Shown here one piece after another: positions 1 through 7,008 of a DNA stretch of 22,513 bases. This DNA comes from Euryarchaeota archaeon UBA346 (GTDB lineage Archaea; Thermoplasmatota; E2; DHVEG-1). Numbering within the stretch: position 1 is the first letter of the stretch; each line of letters begins with the position of its first letter. Position numbers and translations under genes: made by a program. A model generated the notes under the pieces. That model searched no databases, was not told the origin of the DNA, and saw nothing but the letters and a program-made list of their open reading frames with translations. The stretch is taken from NCBI GenBank assembly GCA_002496355.1, contig DAJP01000104.1:1-22513 (forward strand). The letters run 5' to 3'.

Positions 1-119
1 TTGTGCTAGGATTTGGAAAAGTGACAATCTCACTAAAAGTATCCGCAGCAAATGTGAAAGAAATGTCTTCAGAAACCAGTGCGATACTCCTGCTGGTTTT
101 CCTCATTGGCGTCAAGTAA
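1..119 (+). CDS. C-terminal end of an unidentified protein (5' end outside window)
   Basis: The third forward frame is open from the window edge to a TAA at 117-119, giving about 38 residues. They end in a hydrophobic stretch (SAILLLVFLIGVK) that could be a last membrane helix. The other two plus frames do not look like coding sequence: one has a stop at base 7. The stop is followed by a T-rich stretch that could end transcription, as expected behind a real gene. I do not recognise the family from this fragment. It may be the tail of a membrane protein, but that rests only on hydrophobicity. Confidence 0.42.
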   Translation, partial: VLGFGKVTISLKVSAANVKEMSSETSAILLLVFLIGVK

Positions 120-191
120 GACACCTTCTTTCTTTTTCTTTTTTAATCTTTTTTATTTAATAAGAAAAGAAAAAAATTTCAATATGAGAGA
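120..191. terminator. T-rich convergent intergenic region, probable bidirectional termination
   Basis: On the plus strand the stop at 119 is followed by several T runs (about 126-159). On the minus strand the stop of the PAC2 gene at 192 is followed by a run of T's read from the A's at 170-176. Archaeal RNA polymerase commonly terminates at such T tracts without a hairpin, and two genes converge here. No gene or RNA structure is visible in this gap. Confidence 0.45.
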
Positions 192-956
192 TTAACCAAT
201 ATATCGAATATCATCTGGTTTTTCTTTCACCATCGTTTCCATTTCATTGAGCTGCTGCGCGATGTACTCGATCTCTTTTGCTTTCTCCTCAAGTCGAGAC
301 AGATCGATATCGACCTTCACTGCCTTTGTCAGGACCTTTAAGACCGCTTTCGCACTCTTCGGGTCGACAAGATATCCCGGGGTCTCCCCCATAAAACAGG
401 TACCGACCATGCCGCGGAGTTTGCCTAACCCAAGCAGCAGACCACTCGCACCGATGATACCGCCACCAGGTTCATTTTTCTTAAAAATCGCCCCATACTT
501 CTTCATAGTTTTCACAAGACTTGCATCAGTGGTCGCGAACAGCACCTTCGGTTCTTTTATCTCACGACCAAGACCATACCCACCAAGGGTGAACATCTGT
601 TTCACACCCAGGTCTTGTACGATATCAAGGATGGATTCCGCAAGCTCATATTGGCCTTGTGATGATAGACCCTGGTAATCACCAGTTAACAGAACGATAT
701 CCTGCTGTCCTTTCTTCTTCGCCTTCCAATAGAAAAACTCGTTATTGACCAGTTTAATGGTCCCATCAGGGTTGATGAACACCTGTGGTGGAAAATCCTT
801 ACTATACAGCTCAGCGAATTTTTTTGCTTTCATGGAATCAATAAGATGTTCCACAGCAAGTTTCCCGACGTTTCCAATCCCTGGTAATCCTTCAATGAAA
901 ATCGGGTTCTTCAGTTTCGGTTTTTTCTCGACGTATTTAATTTCTACTAGGTTCAT
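192..956 (-). CDS. Proteasome assembly chaperone family protein (PAC2, COG2047)
   Basis: A 254-residue protein of the archaeal PAC2 family, whose studied members act as chaperones or adaptors of the 20S proteasome. The family start region is clear: IEGLPGIGNVGKLA at about residues 21-34. It is followed by GDYQGLSSQGQYELAE, TLGGYGLGRE and GGGIIGASGLLLGLG. A helical, charged tail from about residue 215 ends in DDIRYIG, which resembles but does not match the HbYX motif used to dock on proteasome rings. The gene is the last of the rpl44e-rps27e-aIF2-alpha-nop10 operon and its ATG lies 4 nt after the nop10 stop, so translational coupling is likely. This order is common in euryarchaea. Family assignment is firm; the exact partner is not shown by the sequence. 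Confidence 0.93.
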   Translation of the reverse strand: MNLVEIKYVEKKPKLKNPIFIEGLPGIGNVGKLAVEHLIDSMKAKKFAELYSKDFPPQVFINPDGTIKLVNNEFFYWKAKKKGQQDIVLLTGDYQGLSSQGQYELAESILDIVQDLGVKQMFTLGGYGLGREIKEPKVLFATTDASLVKTMKKYGAIFKKNEPGGGIIGASGLLLGLGKLRGMVGTCFMGETPGYLVDPKSAKAVLKVLTKAVKVDIDLSRLEEKAKEIEYIAQQLNEMETMVKEKPDDIRYIG

Positions 957-960
957 TGTT

Positions 961-1125
961 TCAGTTCATCCCGTTTCTTTTTTTCAACGCCCTGCGGTAC
1001 TTTCCATAATGATCCTGTGGAGAAAATCGGGCAGGTTTATTCGAAACAGTTTTTTCTTTGCACAGACGACAAATCGGATGAATGGTGTACTGGTGACAAT
1101 AGAGACAATAGAGTATTTCAGACAT
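961..1125 (-). CDS. nop10: RNA-protein complex protein Nop10 (H/ACA RNP subunit)
   Basis: A 54-residue ORF that opens MSEILYCLYCHQYTIHPICR and continues with a second Cys pair (CRLCKEKT), then PARFSPQDHYGKYRR. This is the archaeal Nop10 pattern: a zinc ribbon built from C7, C10, C19 and C22, followed by a conserved basic tail. Nop10 binds the Cbf5 pseudouridine synthase in box H/ACA ribonucleoproteins that modify rRNA. Its ATG overlaps the aIF2-alpha stop by one base (TAATG), so the two are probably translationally coupled. The place after aIF2-alpha is the usual one in euryarchaea. Length fits the family (about 55-60 residues). Confidence 0.93.
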   Translation of the reverse strand: MSEILYCLYCHQYTIHPICRLCKEKTVSNKPARFSPQDHYGKYRRALKKRNGMN

Positions 1126-1913
1126 TATTCTTCAACTTCACGTTGAAACTCGCAATCGCCTTTCGTTTTTTTCATATACGCTTCTGCGCGCTCAACCGCT
1201 TTTTTCATCTGTGACTCTGCAATCTTATAATCAGGAGCCTTGACCTTAATCATGTAACGAGGTGCACCAATGTATTTTATGTCAATGGTGACATCGTCAA
1301 ACTCGCTTTTTTCAGCAATGCTGAGTGCCTCCTTGATATGTGTAATACCATCAGGAAGGTAGGACGTGAGAAGAAGCATCCCTTTAATTTCAACGAAAGG
1401 AACGGTGATACTCCCCTTTGCGACCTCCTCGAATTTCTTCAGCCAATCCCCGGTAAATCCATCGTTTTTCAGGGTGTTTGCATCATAAGCGCATTCTTCA
1501 AATGCAGCATACATTGTCCCATATTTTTTGACAAGGGCATCACCGAATTCTGTATAACATTGATCAACTGATTTCCCAAGTTCCTGGGCAACCATCTCAA
1601 AGAGCCGTGTTGCTTTCTGTGCATTCTTCCAATCCTGTATTTTTTCCCGGCGCTGATGATCATTGACTTTCTTTAAAGAGAGATCAATGTGTTTCTTCGC
1701 TTCATCGACATGGACGACCTTGCAGACAACTTTTTGTTTTTCTCTGACAAAATTACGGATACGTTTGACCCACCCAGTCGCGATCTCAGAAATATGGATG
1801 AACCCTTCCTTATTAGGGTATTCATCAAGTGATACAAACGCACCAAAACCTTGGACTTTTGTTATCGTACCAACAACGAGTTCTCCTTCTTCAGGGTACT
1901 CCTTTTTCATCAT
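1125..1913 (-). CDS. eif2a: Translation initiation factor aIF2 subunit alpha
   Basis: A 262-residue protein with the three-part aIF2-alpha layout. An N-terminal S1/OB domain covers residues 1-85 (GELVVGTITKVQGFGAFVSL, then GFIHISEIATGWVKRIRNF, the loop matching the eukaryotic phosphorylation-site region). A helical domain covers about 86-175, and a C-terminal alpha/beta domain covers about 176-262, which in the family binds the gamma subunit. With beta and gamma subunits it brings initiator Met-tRNA to the small ribosomal subunit. It starts at a double ATG, 11 nt after the rps27e stop, with a weak AAGGT upstream. It lies in the classical eL44-eS27-aIF2a-Nop10 order. The assignment is firm. 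Confidence 0.96.
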   Translation of the reverse strand: MMKKEYPEEGELVVGTITKVQGFGAFVSLDEYPNKEGFIHISEIATGWVKRIRNFVREKQKVVCKVVHVDEAKKHIDLSLKKVNDHQRREKIQDWKNAQKATRLFEMVAQELGKSVDQCYTEFGDALVKKYGTMYAAFEECAYDANTLKNDGFTGDWLKKFEEVAKGSITVPFVEIKGMLLLTSYLPDGITHIKEALSIAEKSEFDDVTIDIKYIGAPRYMIKVKAPDYKIAESQMKKAVERAEAYMKKTKGDCEFQREVEE

Positions 1914-1924
1914 GGAGAAAAACC

Positions 1925-2101
1925 TTATTCAATGGTTTCTAAAATGGTTCCTTTTATTTTTGCTTTCCCACCATTCGGGGTCGCAAGTTTACTGCCGCAG
2001 ATATGACACAGTACAGTCGTACTGGCTTTGTCGAACAGGACTTGTTCGTTTTCACAATCATTGCATCGTACTTTAATGAACCTGCTTTTTGGTTGATCCA
2101 T
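1925..2101 (-). CDS. rps27e: 30S ribosomal protein eS27
   Basis: A 58-residue zinc-ribbon ribosomal protein. Cys pairs are seen in KVRCNDCENE and VLCHICGSKL, followed by the conserved PNGGKAKIKG. I chose the ATG at 2101 because a good Shine-Dalgarno (AAGGTGA) lies 9 nt upstream. The in-frame GTG at 2113 would put the start inside or ahead of that SD and adds residues not typical of the family. The SD overlaps the last codons of rpl44e, so the two genes are tightly coupled. It is part of the small-subunit head, and the Zn site is inferred from the four cysteines. Confidence 0.93.
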   Translation of the reverse strand: MDQPKSRFIKVRCNDCENEQVLFDKASTTVLCHICGSKLATPNGGKAKIKGTILETIE

Positions 2102-2105
2102 AGGT

Positions 2106-2387
2106 TTATTCACCTTCTATCTCAAATTTTTTCGACCGGATACTTGGTGGCTGATGCATTTTTTTACAGACAGTACACATAAATCGAGTTGCAACCCGTC
2201 TACTGGTTTTCTCTCGTCCCTCTGGTTTTGGTCGAGGAAATCCTCCGTATCCGCTAGTGGCTCGTCTGAATCGTCGTTGTCCTCGTTTCAGCTCACTTGC
2301 CTTGCGTTTTTTCATCTTGTCAACTTCGTGAAGCGTGTGTTTTTTACAGTAAGGACAGTACCGTTTGATTTTCCTTGGTATCTTCAT
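2106..2387 (-). CDS. rpl44e: 50S ribosomal protein eL44
   Basis: A 93-residue protein that begins MKIPRKIKRYCPYCKKHTLH and ends with the second Cys pair in FMCTVCKKMHQ, the zinc-binding pattern of eL44/L44e. The middle is strongly basic (KRGQRRFRRATSGYGGFPRP). The ATG at 2387 gives the canonical N-terminus. An in-frame GTG at 2396 would add MIS and is more likely part of the SD-like GTGAT just upstream. This is the first gene of the translation operon, 40-50 nt downstream of a strong TATA box. Its stop is followed within a few bases by rps27e. Confidence 0.95.
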   Translation of the reverse strand: MKIPRKIKRYCPYCKKHTLHEVDKMKKRKASELKRGQRRFRRATSGYGGFPRPKPEGREKTSRRVATRFMCTVCKKMHQPPSIRSKKFEIEGE

Positions 2388-2423
2388 AGATATCACAGTT
2401 CGATTGTAACCGTAAGTAAGAAA

Positions 2424-2435
2424 GGTATATAAAAA
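2424..2435 (-). promoter_or_regulatory. TATA box for the rpl44e-rps27e-aIF2a-nop10-PAC2 operon
   Basis: Read on the minus strand this is TTTTTATATACC, the best archaeal TATA-box match in the region. It lies between the GINS stop (2447) and the eL44 ATG (2387). A start site about 25 nt downstream, near 2404, would leave a short leader of roughly 16 nt carrying the GTGAT ribosome-binding motif. The box suggests that the ribosomal operon has its own promoter and does not depend on read-through from the GINS gene. Confidence 0.6.
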
Positions 2436-2446
2436 TGTAGGGTGCC

Positions 2447-3058
2447 TTATTTCACCTGTTTGACTACCTTTTTTTTCAGGAGTGTTTCCATCATTTCACG
2501 CGGCATTGAAAGAACATCTTCTTTACGTAGAAGATAGGTTTTTCCATCGGTCCCCACAAACTCGGGAGTGTCTTCCAAGACACGGACGATAGGGTGGGTA
2601 TTTGATTCATCATTCACAGGAACAGGTGCTGGTGATTCTAATGTTGCCGTGATTAGTTTTTCTATTGGTTTTTCAAAAATATCTTGCCGAGATATCATGA
2701 TTTGTTCGACAAGAGAACGATAGAGTTTTTTTTCAATCTCAAGAAAGTTCACCAGGTCCGGGGTTGCTCCCCGCGCTGTTGCAAGCGCAGCTTGCACGAT
2801 TTTCTTCTCTCGAAGTTCGTAGATGCTGTTTGCGATCTTTTTTGTGTTCTGGATCTCATCAGTGAAGAGTTTGAGTTTCAGTGGATTCTTCTCGTTTGCT
2901 ATGCTTCGTTCAAGGGTTTTCAGATACGTAGAAAGATCCTGGTAGAAATTCACATTGATTCTTGTAAGAGCAGAAGACGTTTGCTCGTCTTGTTGGGCTC
3001 TCCGTAATGTTTTATAACTTATTTTTTCGTGTTCATCCATGTTTATTTTTCGCATCAT
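2447..3058 (-). CDS. gins51: GINS complex subunit, Gins51 (Gins15) type
   Basis: A 203-residue protein with a long helical N-terminal part (A domain, about residues 8-125). A variable linker rich in Pro, Asn and Ser follows (about 140-155), then a small C-terminal B domain (VRVLEDTPEFVGTDGKTYLL...DVLSMPREMMETLLKKKVV). A-then-B order is that of the archaeal Gins51 paralogue. GINS joins the MCM helicase and the Cdc45/GAN protein in the replicative CMG complex. The start is a double ATG at 3058; an in-frame ATG at 3040 is also possible, and no clear SD decides. Location directly upstream of rpl44e is common in euryarchaea. No PCNA or primase gene is in this window. Confidence 0.85.
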   Translation of the reverse strand: MMRKINMDEHEKISYKTLRRAQQDEQTSSALTRINVNFYQDLSTYLKTLERSIANEKNPLKLKLFTDEIQNTKKIANSIYELREKKIVQAALATARGATPDLVNFLEIEKKLYRSLVEQIMISRQDIFEKPIEKLITATLESPAPVPVNDESNTHPIVRVLEDTPEFVGTDGKTYLLRKEDVLSMPREMMETLLKKKVVKQVK

Positions 3059-3126
3059 AACTGATGTTAAATAGTTTTAGTTCTTTCATTAGCTTCATCA
3101 TTGACTGTATTAGTGAAAAAAAATAA

Positions 3127-3132
3127 TATATA
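3127..3132 (+). promoter_or_regulatory. Candidate TATA box for the secreted DUF2341 protein
   Basis: TATATA inside an AT-rich stretch (3118-3150) in the 109-bp divergent gap between the GINS gene and the secreted protein gene. A start site about 25 nt downstream, near 3155, would leave a leader of about 13 nt before the ATG at 3168, or 25 nt before the ATG at 3180. A second TA-rich stretch at 3142-3149 is too close to the start to serve with standard spacing. Confidence 0.4.
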
Positions 3133-3167
3133 CAAAAGATTATTATATAGAGGATTATTAATGTTGA

Positions 3168-5273
3168 ATGGGGAAAGAGATGAAAAGTATGATAGTAAGG
3201 ACAGGTTTTATCTTCGGATTTATTTTTATGCTTCTTTTAACAACCATTGCTGCCGGAAATATTGATTGGCAAAATAAACCTGTACAACAGAAAAACAATG
3301 ATGCAGTCCTCATGCAACAAAATGAGAAAAATTCACTGTTTTCACTTAATGTTTTTGGTCGGACCGACCTGAAAGGCCAAGGCGTCGTTCTAGCACCTGA
3401 AAATGCCACATTAATTTTTAAAAGATTAAAAGAACTGAATACTGAAATGACACAACATCCCTTCAGCGAGAAGACTCAAATCCTAAAAAAAGCGTTTATT
3501 GATTTGCTCGGTGAAAAAGGAGTACTCCCAAACGAGGCATCAAAAGAAGCCTATCTCTCTGTCCTTTCTCCGAGATGGGCGGAACGACTACAGAGGACAA
3601 GAAACACTACCATCGTACCGAATCCATTTGCCAACCGAGGAACCTGTGCACTCTGCAGCCTGGGTGGTGAAGGCTCAGGAATGCTAGTACCCTTATTCCT
3701 GCTTCCACGACCACGTATCGCGATGCTATGGATTGGAACTGGCTTGAGTAGCGCAGCAAACCTGATCACCGGTAACGGGTATGTTGCGGGCGGAGCACAA
3801 GCTGGATTTGCGATCGGATTCATGGGGATAGGGCTTTCCTACGCTATCCCGGGCTACACGGTATATGGATTCATTGGGTACGCGTTGCTTGCATCTACAA
3901 CCGCAGAAGCAGTCGAACATTATCCACCAAACAGAGCACCGGTCATATCAGATATTAGTCCTACGGATGGCGAACAAAACGCCCCGATAACACTCACTGA
4001 ATTACAATTCCGTATACAAGACCCTGATGGTGATTTGATGAGCTACTCGGTCACGACCGACCCTGATATCGGGTCTGCTAGTGGTAATTTAAAACCATTT
4101 GGCGTTTATAAGGTTCCCATCAGTGGTCTTCAGAACGATAAAATTTATCGATGGACGATTGAAGTCACCGATGGGAAAGAGACGAAAACCGAGAAATGTA
4201 GTTTCTTTACTCAAGGGAAACCACCGTTCGATCCTTTTCTCCAAGGATGGAACTATCGAAAAGAAATCTCAATTACTCATACGCAGGTTGCTGGAGATGT
4301 GACAAATTTCCCGGTTCTCATACGAGTTATTGACAACGATTTGCGGGATAAAGCCCAAGAGGATGGCGACGACATCCTATTCATGGATAAGGACGGTGTC
4401 GCCACAAAACTAAGTCATGAAATTGAGTATTTTAATAGCGCCACAGGTACGTTGACCGCGTGGGTCAAGCTCCCAGCGGTTTCTTCGACCCAAGATACAT
4501 TATTCTATATGTACTATGGGAATTCATCGAGTACCACTCAGCAATTTCCTGAAAAAGTATGGAATAGTAACTTTCATGCAGTATGGCATCTGAACAATAA
4601 CCCAATAGGGAGTATCCTTGATAGTACTGCAAAAGAAAATGATGGTATACCGAAGGGAGATATGGTATCAGCGGATCTCGTGGAAGGAAAAATCGGACCC
4701 TGTCTTGATTTTGATGGTATTGACGATTATATCTCATTTGCTGAATTTACAGATTCACATAATATGGGAACCTGCACTGCTTGGATACAGACGACGAGCA
4801 CAAAATTAGGAGCTGTTTGGGGAGAAGCAAATAGGGACAGTGATAAACCATACATCATCTGTGGAAAATATTATGATGATTTACTCTCATTTGCCAGAGA
4901 CGTTTATGGACAGCAGTCCAATTATCAAGGACGAACATCAATAGGACTCAATGACGGGCAATGGCACCAGATTGCTTGGGTATCAAAAGGCTCCGGGGCT
5001 GGAAATGCGTTTTATTTTGATGGTCAGCAGGTTTCACTCACCTGGCAAGATGGACAGAACCCAAATGGAATATGGTTTGATGATCAATCTACAGATACTC
5101 ATTCGATAGGTGCTCTTGACAGACCGACGAATGATTGGCAATGGACAGGCCTTCTTGATGAAATTCGTATCAGCGATATACCACTAGGTTCAGGATGGAT
5201 AGCCACAGAATATGCAAATCAAAACAACCCATCTGGTTTTATGAGTTTCGGACCTGAAGAATCAGAACCATAG
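3168..5273 (+). CDS. Secreted multi-domain protein with fn3-like, DUF2341 and LamG-like domains
   Basis: A 701-residue protein. Residues 8-30 form a hydrophobic signal or anchor segment (VRTGFIFGFIFMLLLTTIAAG). Residues 31-150 are mostly polar and helical. A CxxC (C160, C163) opens a glycine-rich, very hydrophobic region to about 250 that could hold two or three membrane helices. Residues 255-348 look like an fn3/cadherin-type beta module (NRAPVISDISPTDGE ... DPDGDLMSYSV). About 360-455 is DUF2341 (WNYRKEISIT ... FPVLIRV ... LFYMYYGN). About 465-690 is a LamG/concanavalin-like fold (WHLNN, LDFDGIDDYISF, DGQWHQIAWV, LDEIRISDIPL). There is no C-terminal anchor. A cell-surface binding role is inferred; the ligand is unknown. 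The start may be the ATG at 3180, which has GGGGA just upstream. Confidence 0.85.
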   Translation: MGKEMKSMIVRTGFIFGFIFMLLLTTIAAGNIDWQNKPVQQKNNDAVLMQQNEKNSLFSLNVFGRTDLKGQGVVLAPENATLIFKRLKELNTEMTQHPFSEKTQILKKAFIDLLGEKGVLPNEASKEAYLSVLSPRWAERLQRTRNTTIVPNPFANRGTCALCSLGGEGSGMLVPLFLLPRPRIAMLWIGTGLSSAANLITGNGYVAGGAQAGFAIGFMGIGLSYAIPGYTVYGFIGYALLASTTAEAVEHYPPNRAPVISDISPTDGEQNAPITLTELQFRIQDPDGDLMSYSVTTDPDIGSASGNLKPFGVYKVPISGLQNDKIYRWTIEVTDGKETKTEKCSFFTQGKPPFDPFLQGWNYRKEISITHTQVAGDVTNFPVLIRVIDNDLRDKAQEDGDDILFMDKDGVATKLSHEIEYFNSATGTLTAWVKLPAVSSTQDTLFYMYYGNSSSTTQQFPEKVWNSNFHAVWHLNNNPIGSILDSTAKENDGIPKGDMVSADLVEGKIGPCLDFDGIDDYISFAEFTDSHNMGTCTAWIQTTSTKLGAVWGEANRDSDKPYIICGKYYDDLLSFARDVYGQQSNYQGRTSIGLNDGQWHQIAWVSKGSGAGNAFYFDGQQVSLTWQDGQNPNGIWFDDQSTDTHSIGALDRPTNDWQWTGLLDEIRISDIPLGSGWIATEYANQNNPSGFMSFGPEESEP

Positions 5274-5289
5274 ACCGCACCAGAATTAT

Positions 5290-5943
5290 TTATTCTAATC
5301 CGTTCGAACTAATCCGAAAACTCGCTTTTTTTCCTTCTGGCTGCGACCGGTGTTTGATGATGGTTGCCTCGCGTTGTCCGATTCCTTTTCGATCGAACCG
5401 CAGTATCGTCTTGGTCATATGCTCAGCATCACGGTTCGTAAAGGGTTTGACCTCACCTTTCTTGTTCGTAAACACCTGTTCCGTGATGATCACCCAGATG
5501 TCTTTCTTTCGGGCGGTGAGCTGCAGGTTCGTGATTTGCCTGGTAAACGAACGTATCGCCCCGTCCCGATCTTCCTCAAGATTCAATCGATAAAACATCG
5601 TAATCGTGTCAACAACAATAAGACCTACTCCTTTCAATGCCGTCGCATCACCGATCATCTGCTCTTGTGTTGCAAATGATGTCGGAGTGAAGAACAGGAT
5701 GTCATGCATGATGTCGGTATAATCGCAGTCCGCGCAGATCTGCCGGATTCTTTCAAATGAGACACTCTCCGTGTCTATATAAGCTACCTTTTTTTTTGAT
5801 TGGACACATTGCCGAGCAGCTTGAAGGCAAAAATTGGTCTTCCCCGATCCTGCCTCACCATAGATCCGAGTGATGATTCCGCTCTCCAGACCGTTTCCAA
5901 GTAACTCATCTAGAGGTTTACATGCAAGAGGTAACAATGTCAT
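5290..5943 (-). CDS. radB: DNA repair and recombination protein RadB
   Basis: A 217-residue RecA-fold ATPase without the N-terminal HhH domain of RadA, which defines RadB. Walker A is GEAGSGKT (residues 29-36), YIDTES is at 55-60 and Walker B is VGLIVVD (106-112). A C-terminal part (GIGQREATIIKHRSQPEG) matches the family end. RadB is a RadA paralogue thought to act as a recombination mediator. The ATG at 5943 is preferred over the in-frame GTG at 5952, because that GTG is part of the SD sequence TAGGTG. The gene ends the minus-strand cluster that starts at 11666, 45 nt after dph2, and converges on the secreted-protein gene. The assignment is firm. Confidence 0.93.
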   Translation of the reverse strand: MTLLPLACKPLDELLGNGLESGIITRIYGEAGSGKTNFCLQAARQCVQSKKKVAYIDTESVSFERIRQICADCDYTDIMHDILFFTPTSFATQEQMIGDATALKGVGLIVVDTITMFYRLNLEEDRDGAIRSFTRQITNLQLTARKKDIWVIITEQVFTNKKGEVKPFTNRDAEHMTKTILRFDRKGIGQREATIIKHRSQPEGKKASFRISSNGLE

Positions 5944-5988
5944 GATGGGCACCTAGAGGAAATAATAGAGTAAGGAACCTTTGGTATG

Positions 5989-7008
5989 TTACTCTTTGAG
6001 TATTTCATCAAACACATAGGTCTCCCATTCGCGCCTCCCAAGAGCAATCTCAAGCTCTACAGGGGTGATAATCGGTTTTTTGTACTGAAGATAATCATCA
6101 ATCGCTATCCGTGGACATGCAGTTGACACATAACAATCCAGATCGAAGCCCTGCAAGGATACCGGGGAAAACTCATCCTGGGTGATCAGCAAAGATAGTT
6201 TTCCAGCATCATTAAGCATCTGTTGTACTTCATAGGCTTGCTTCAGGCGTTGCTGACCACGTTTCAACCCGATCAGAATCCCGAAGCGTCGTGCATTACG
6301 ACACGCGAGGATCGCCCCATATCGTTGTCGCAAAATGTTGTTTTTCATGTCCTCCATTTCTTGTTTTTTCACCGTATTCGTATAGGGATCCGCGGCGATC
6401 ACCGGTTTTTTTGTACTCAACAACAGACCGACCGGGTGGAACGTTCCACTGCCTATGAATAAAAAGCAATCGACCTGCTCACTGAGGTTAGCCCCTGAGG
6501 AGAAATTACAGCCCAGGATCTGTCCTTTTGAGCTGATGCGCTCATCACCTTGGGCGATGTACGGTTCAAAATTATGTTTTTGCAGAATTTTTTGGACAGT
6601 CTCAAGCGTATGGAGGTGTTGTGCGGTGGTGACCAAACCTATTTTTTTGCCTATCAAGGAGGGGAGCGCTTTTTCAACGACTTTAGAGACATCCAGTGTT
6701 GATTGTGCATTGAGGAACAGGGTCGGGATCCAGAAATTTTCGACATCGGCTATCGCAGTATGTCCGATATGGATTACGCAGTCGACATCCAAGTTTTTCA
6801 GTTCGTAGTTGACCACATCACAGGCACCAAAGCAGGGGTCAGCAGATACTAGGACGGTTGCTTCGGTTTCATTTTTTATGAAATCAACCAACGGAAAAAT
6901 ACTGCGTTTTAATCCTTCAGGGACTTGTACTGCGATTGTTTTGTAGTTTTTTTCCTTGATGAGTTGTACTGCGGATTCTATATCGATGGTATAACCTGAT
7001 ATCTCCAT
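5989..7008 (-). CDS. dph2: Diphthamide biosynthesis enzyme Dph2 (2-(3-amino-3-carboxypropyl)histidine synthase)
   Basis: A 339-residue protein. It catalyses the first step of diphthamide formation on elongation factor 2: a [4Fe-4S] cluster cleaves S-adenosylmethionine and the 3-amino-3-carboxypropyl group is moved to a histidine. The three cluster cysteines, one per domain, are visible: C59 in SADPCFGACD, C167 in ILGCNFSSG and C298 in VSTACPRIAIDD. Their spacing matches the archaeal enzyme. Other landmarks are QVPEGLKR (28-35), GSGTFHPVGL (187-196) and AADPYTN. The ATG overlaps the stop of the upstream kinase fusion by one base and sits behind a good SD (GGGGTGAT inside that gene), so translation is likely coupled. 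Archaeal Dph2 acts as a homodimer. Confidence 0.95.
   Translation of the reverse strand: MEISGYTIDIESAVQLIKEKNYKTIAVQVPEGLKRSIFPLVDFIKNETEATVLVSADPCFGACDVVNYELKNLDVDCVIHIGHTAIADVENFWIPTLFLNAQSTLDVSKVVEKALPSLIGKKIGLVTTAQHLHTLETVQKILQKHNFEPYIAQGDERISSKGQILGCNFSSGANLSEQVDCFLFIGSGTFHPVGLLLSTKKPVIAADPYTNTVKKQEMEDMKNNILRQRYGAILACRNARRFGILIGLKRGQQRLKQAYEVQQMLNDAGKLSLLITQDEFSPVSLQGFDLDCYVSTACPRIAIDDYLQYKKPIITPVELEIALGRREWETYVFDEILKE

Noticed and set aside
247..678. 143-codon plus-strand ORF opposite the PAC2 gene
   Set aside because: It is the antisense shadow of a clearly recognised gene and has no family pattern.
2388..2396. GTG start for eL44 giving three extra residues
   Set aside because: Family N-terminus MKIPRKI starts at the ATG at 2387, and the GTG is part of an SD-like GTGAT.
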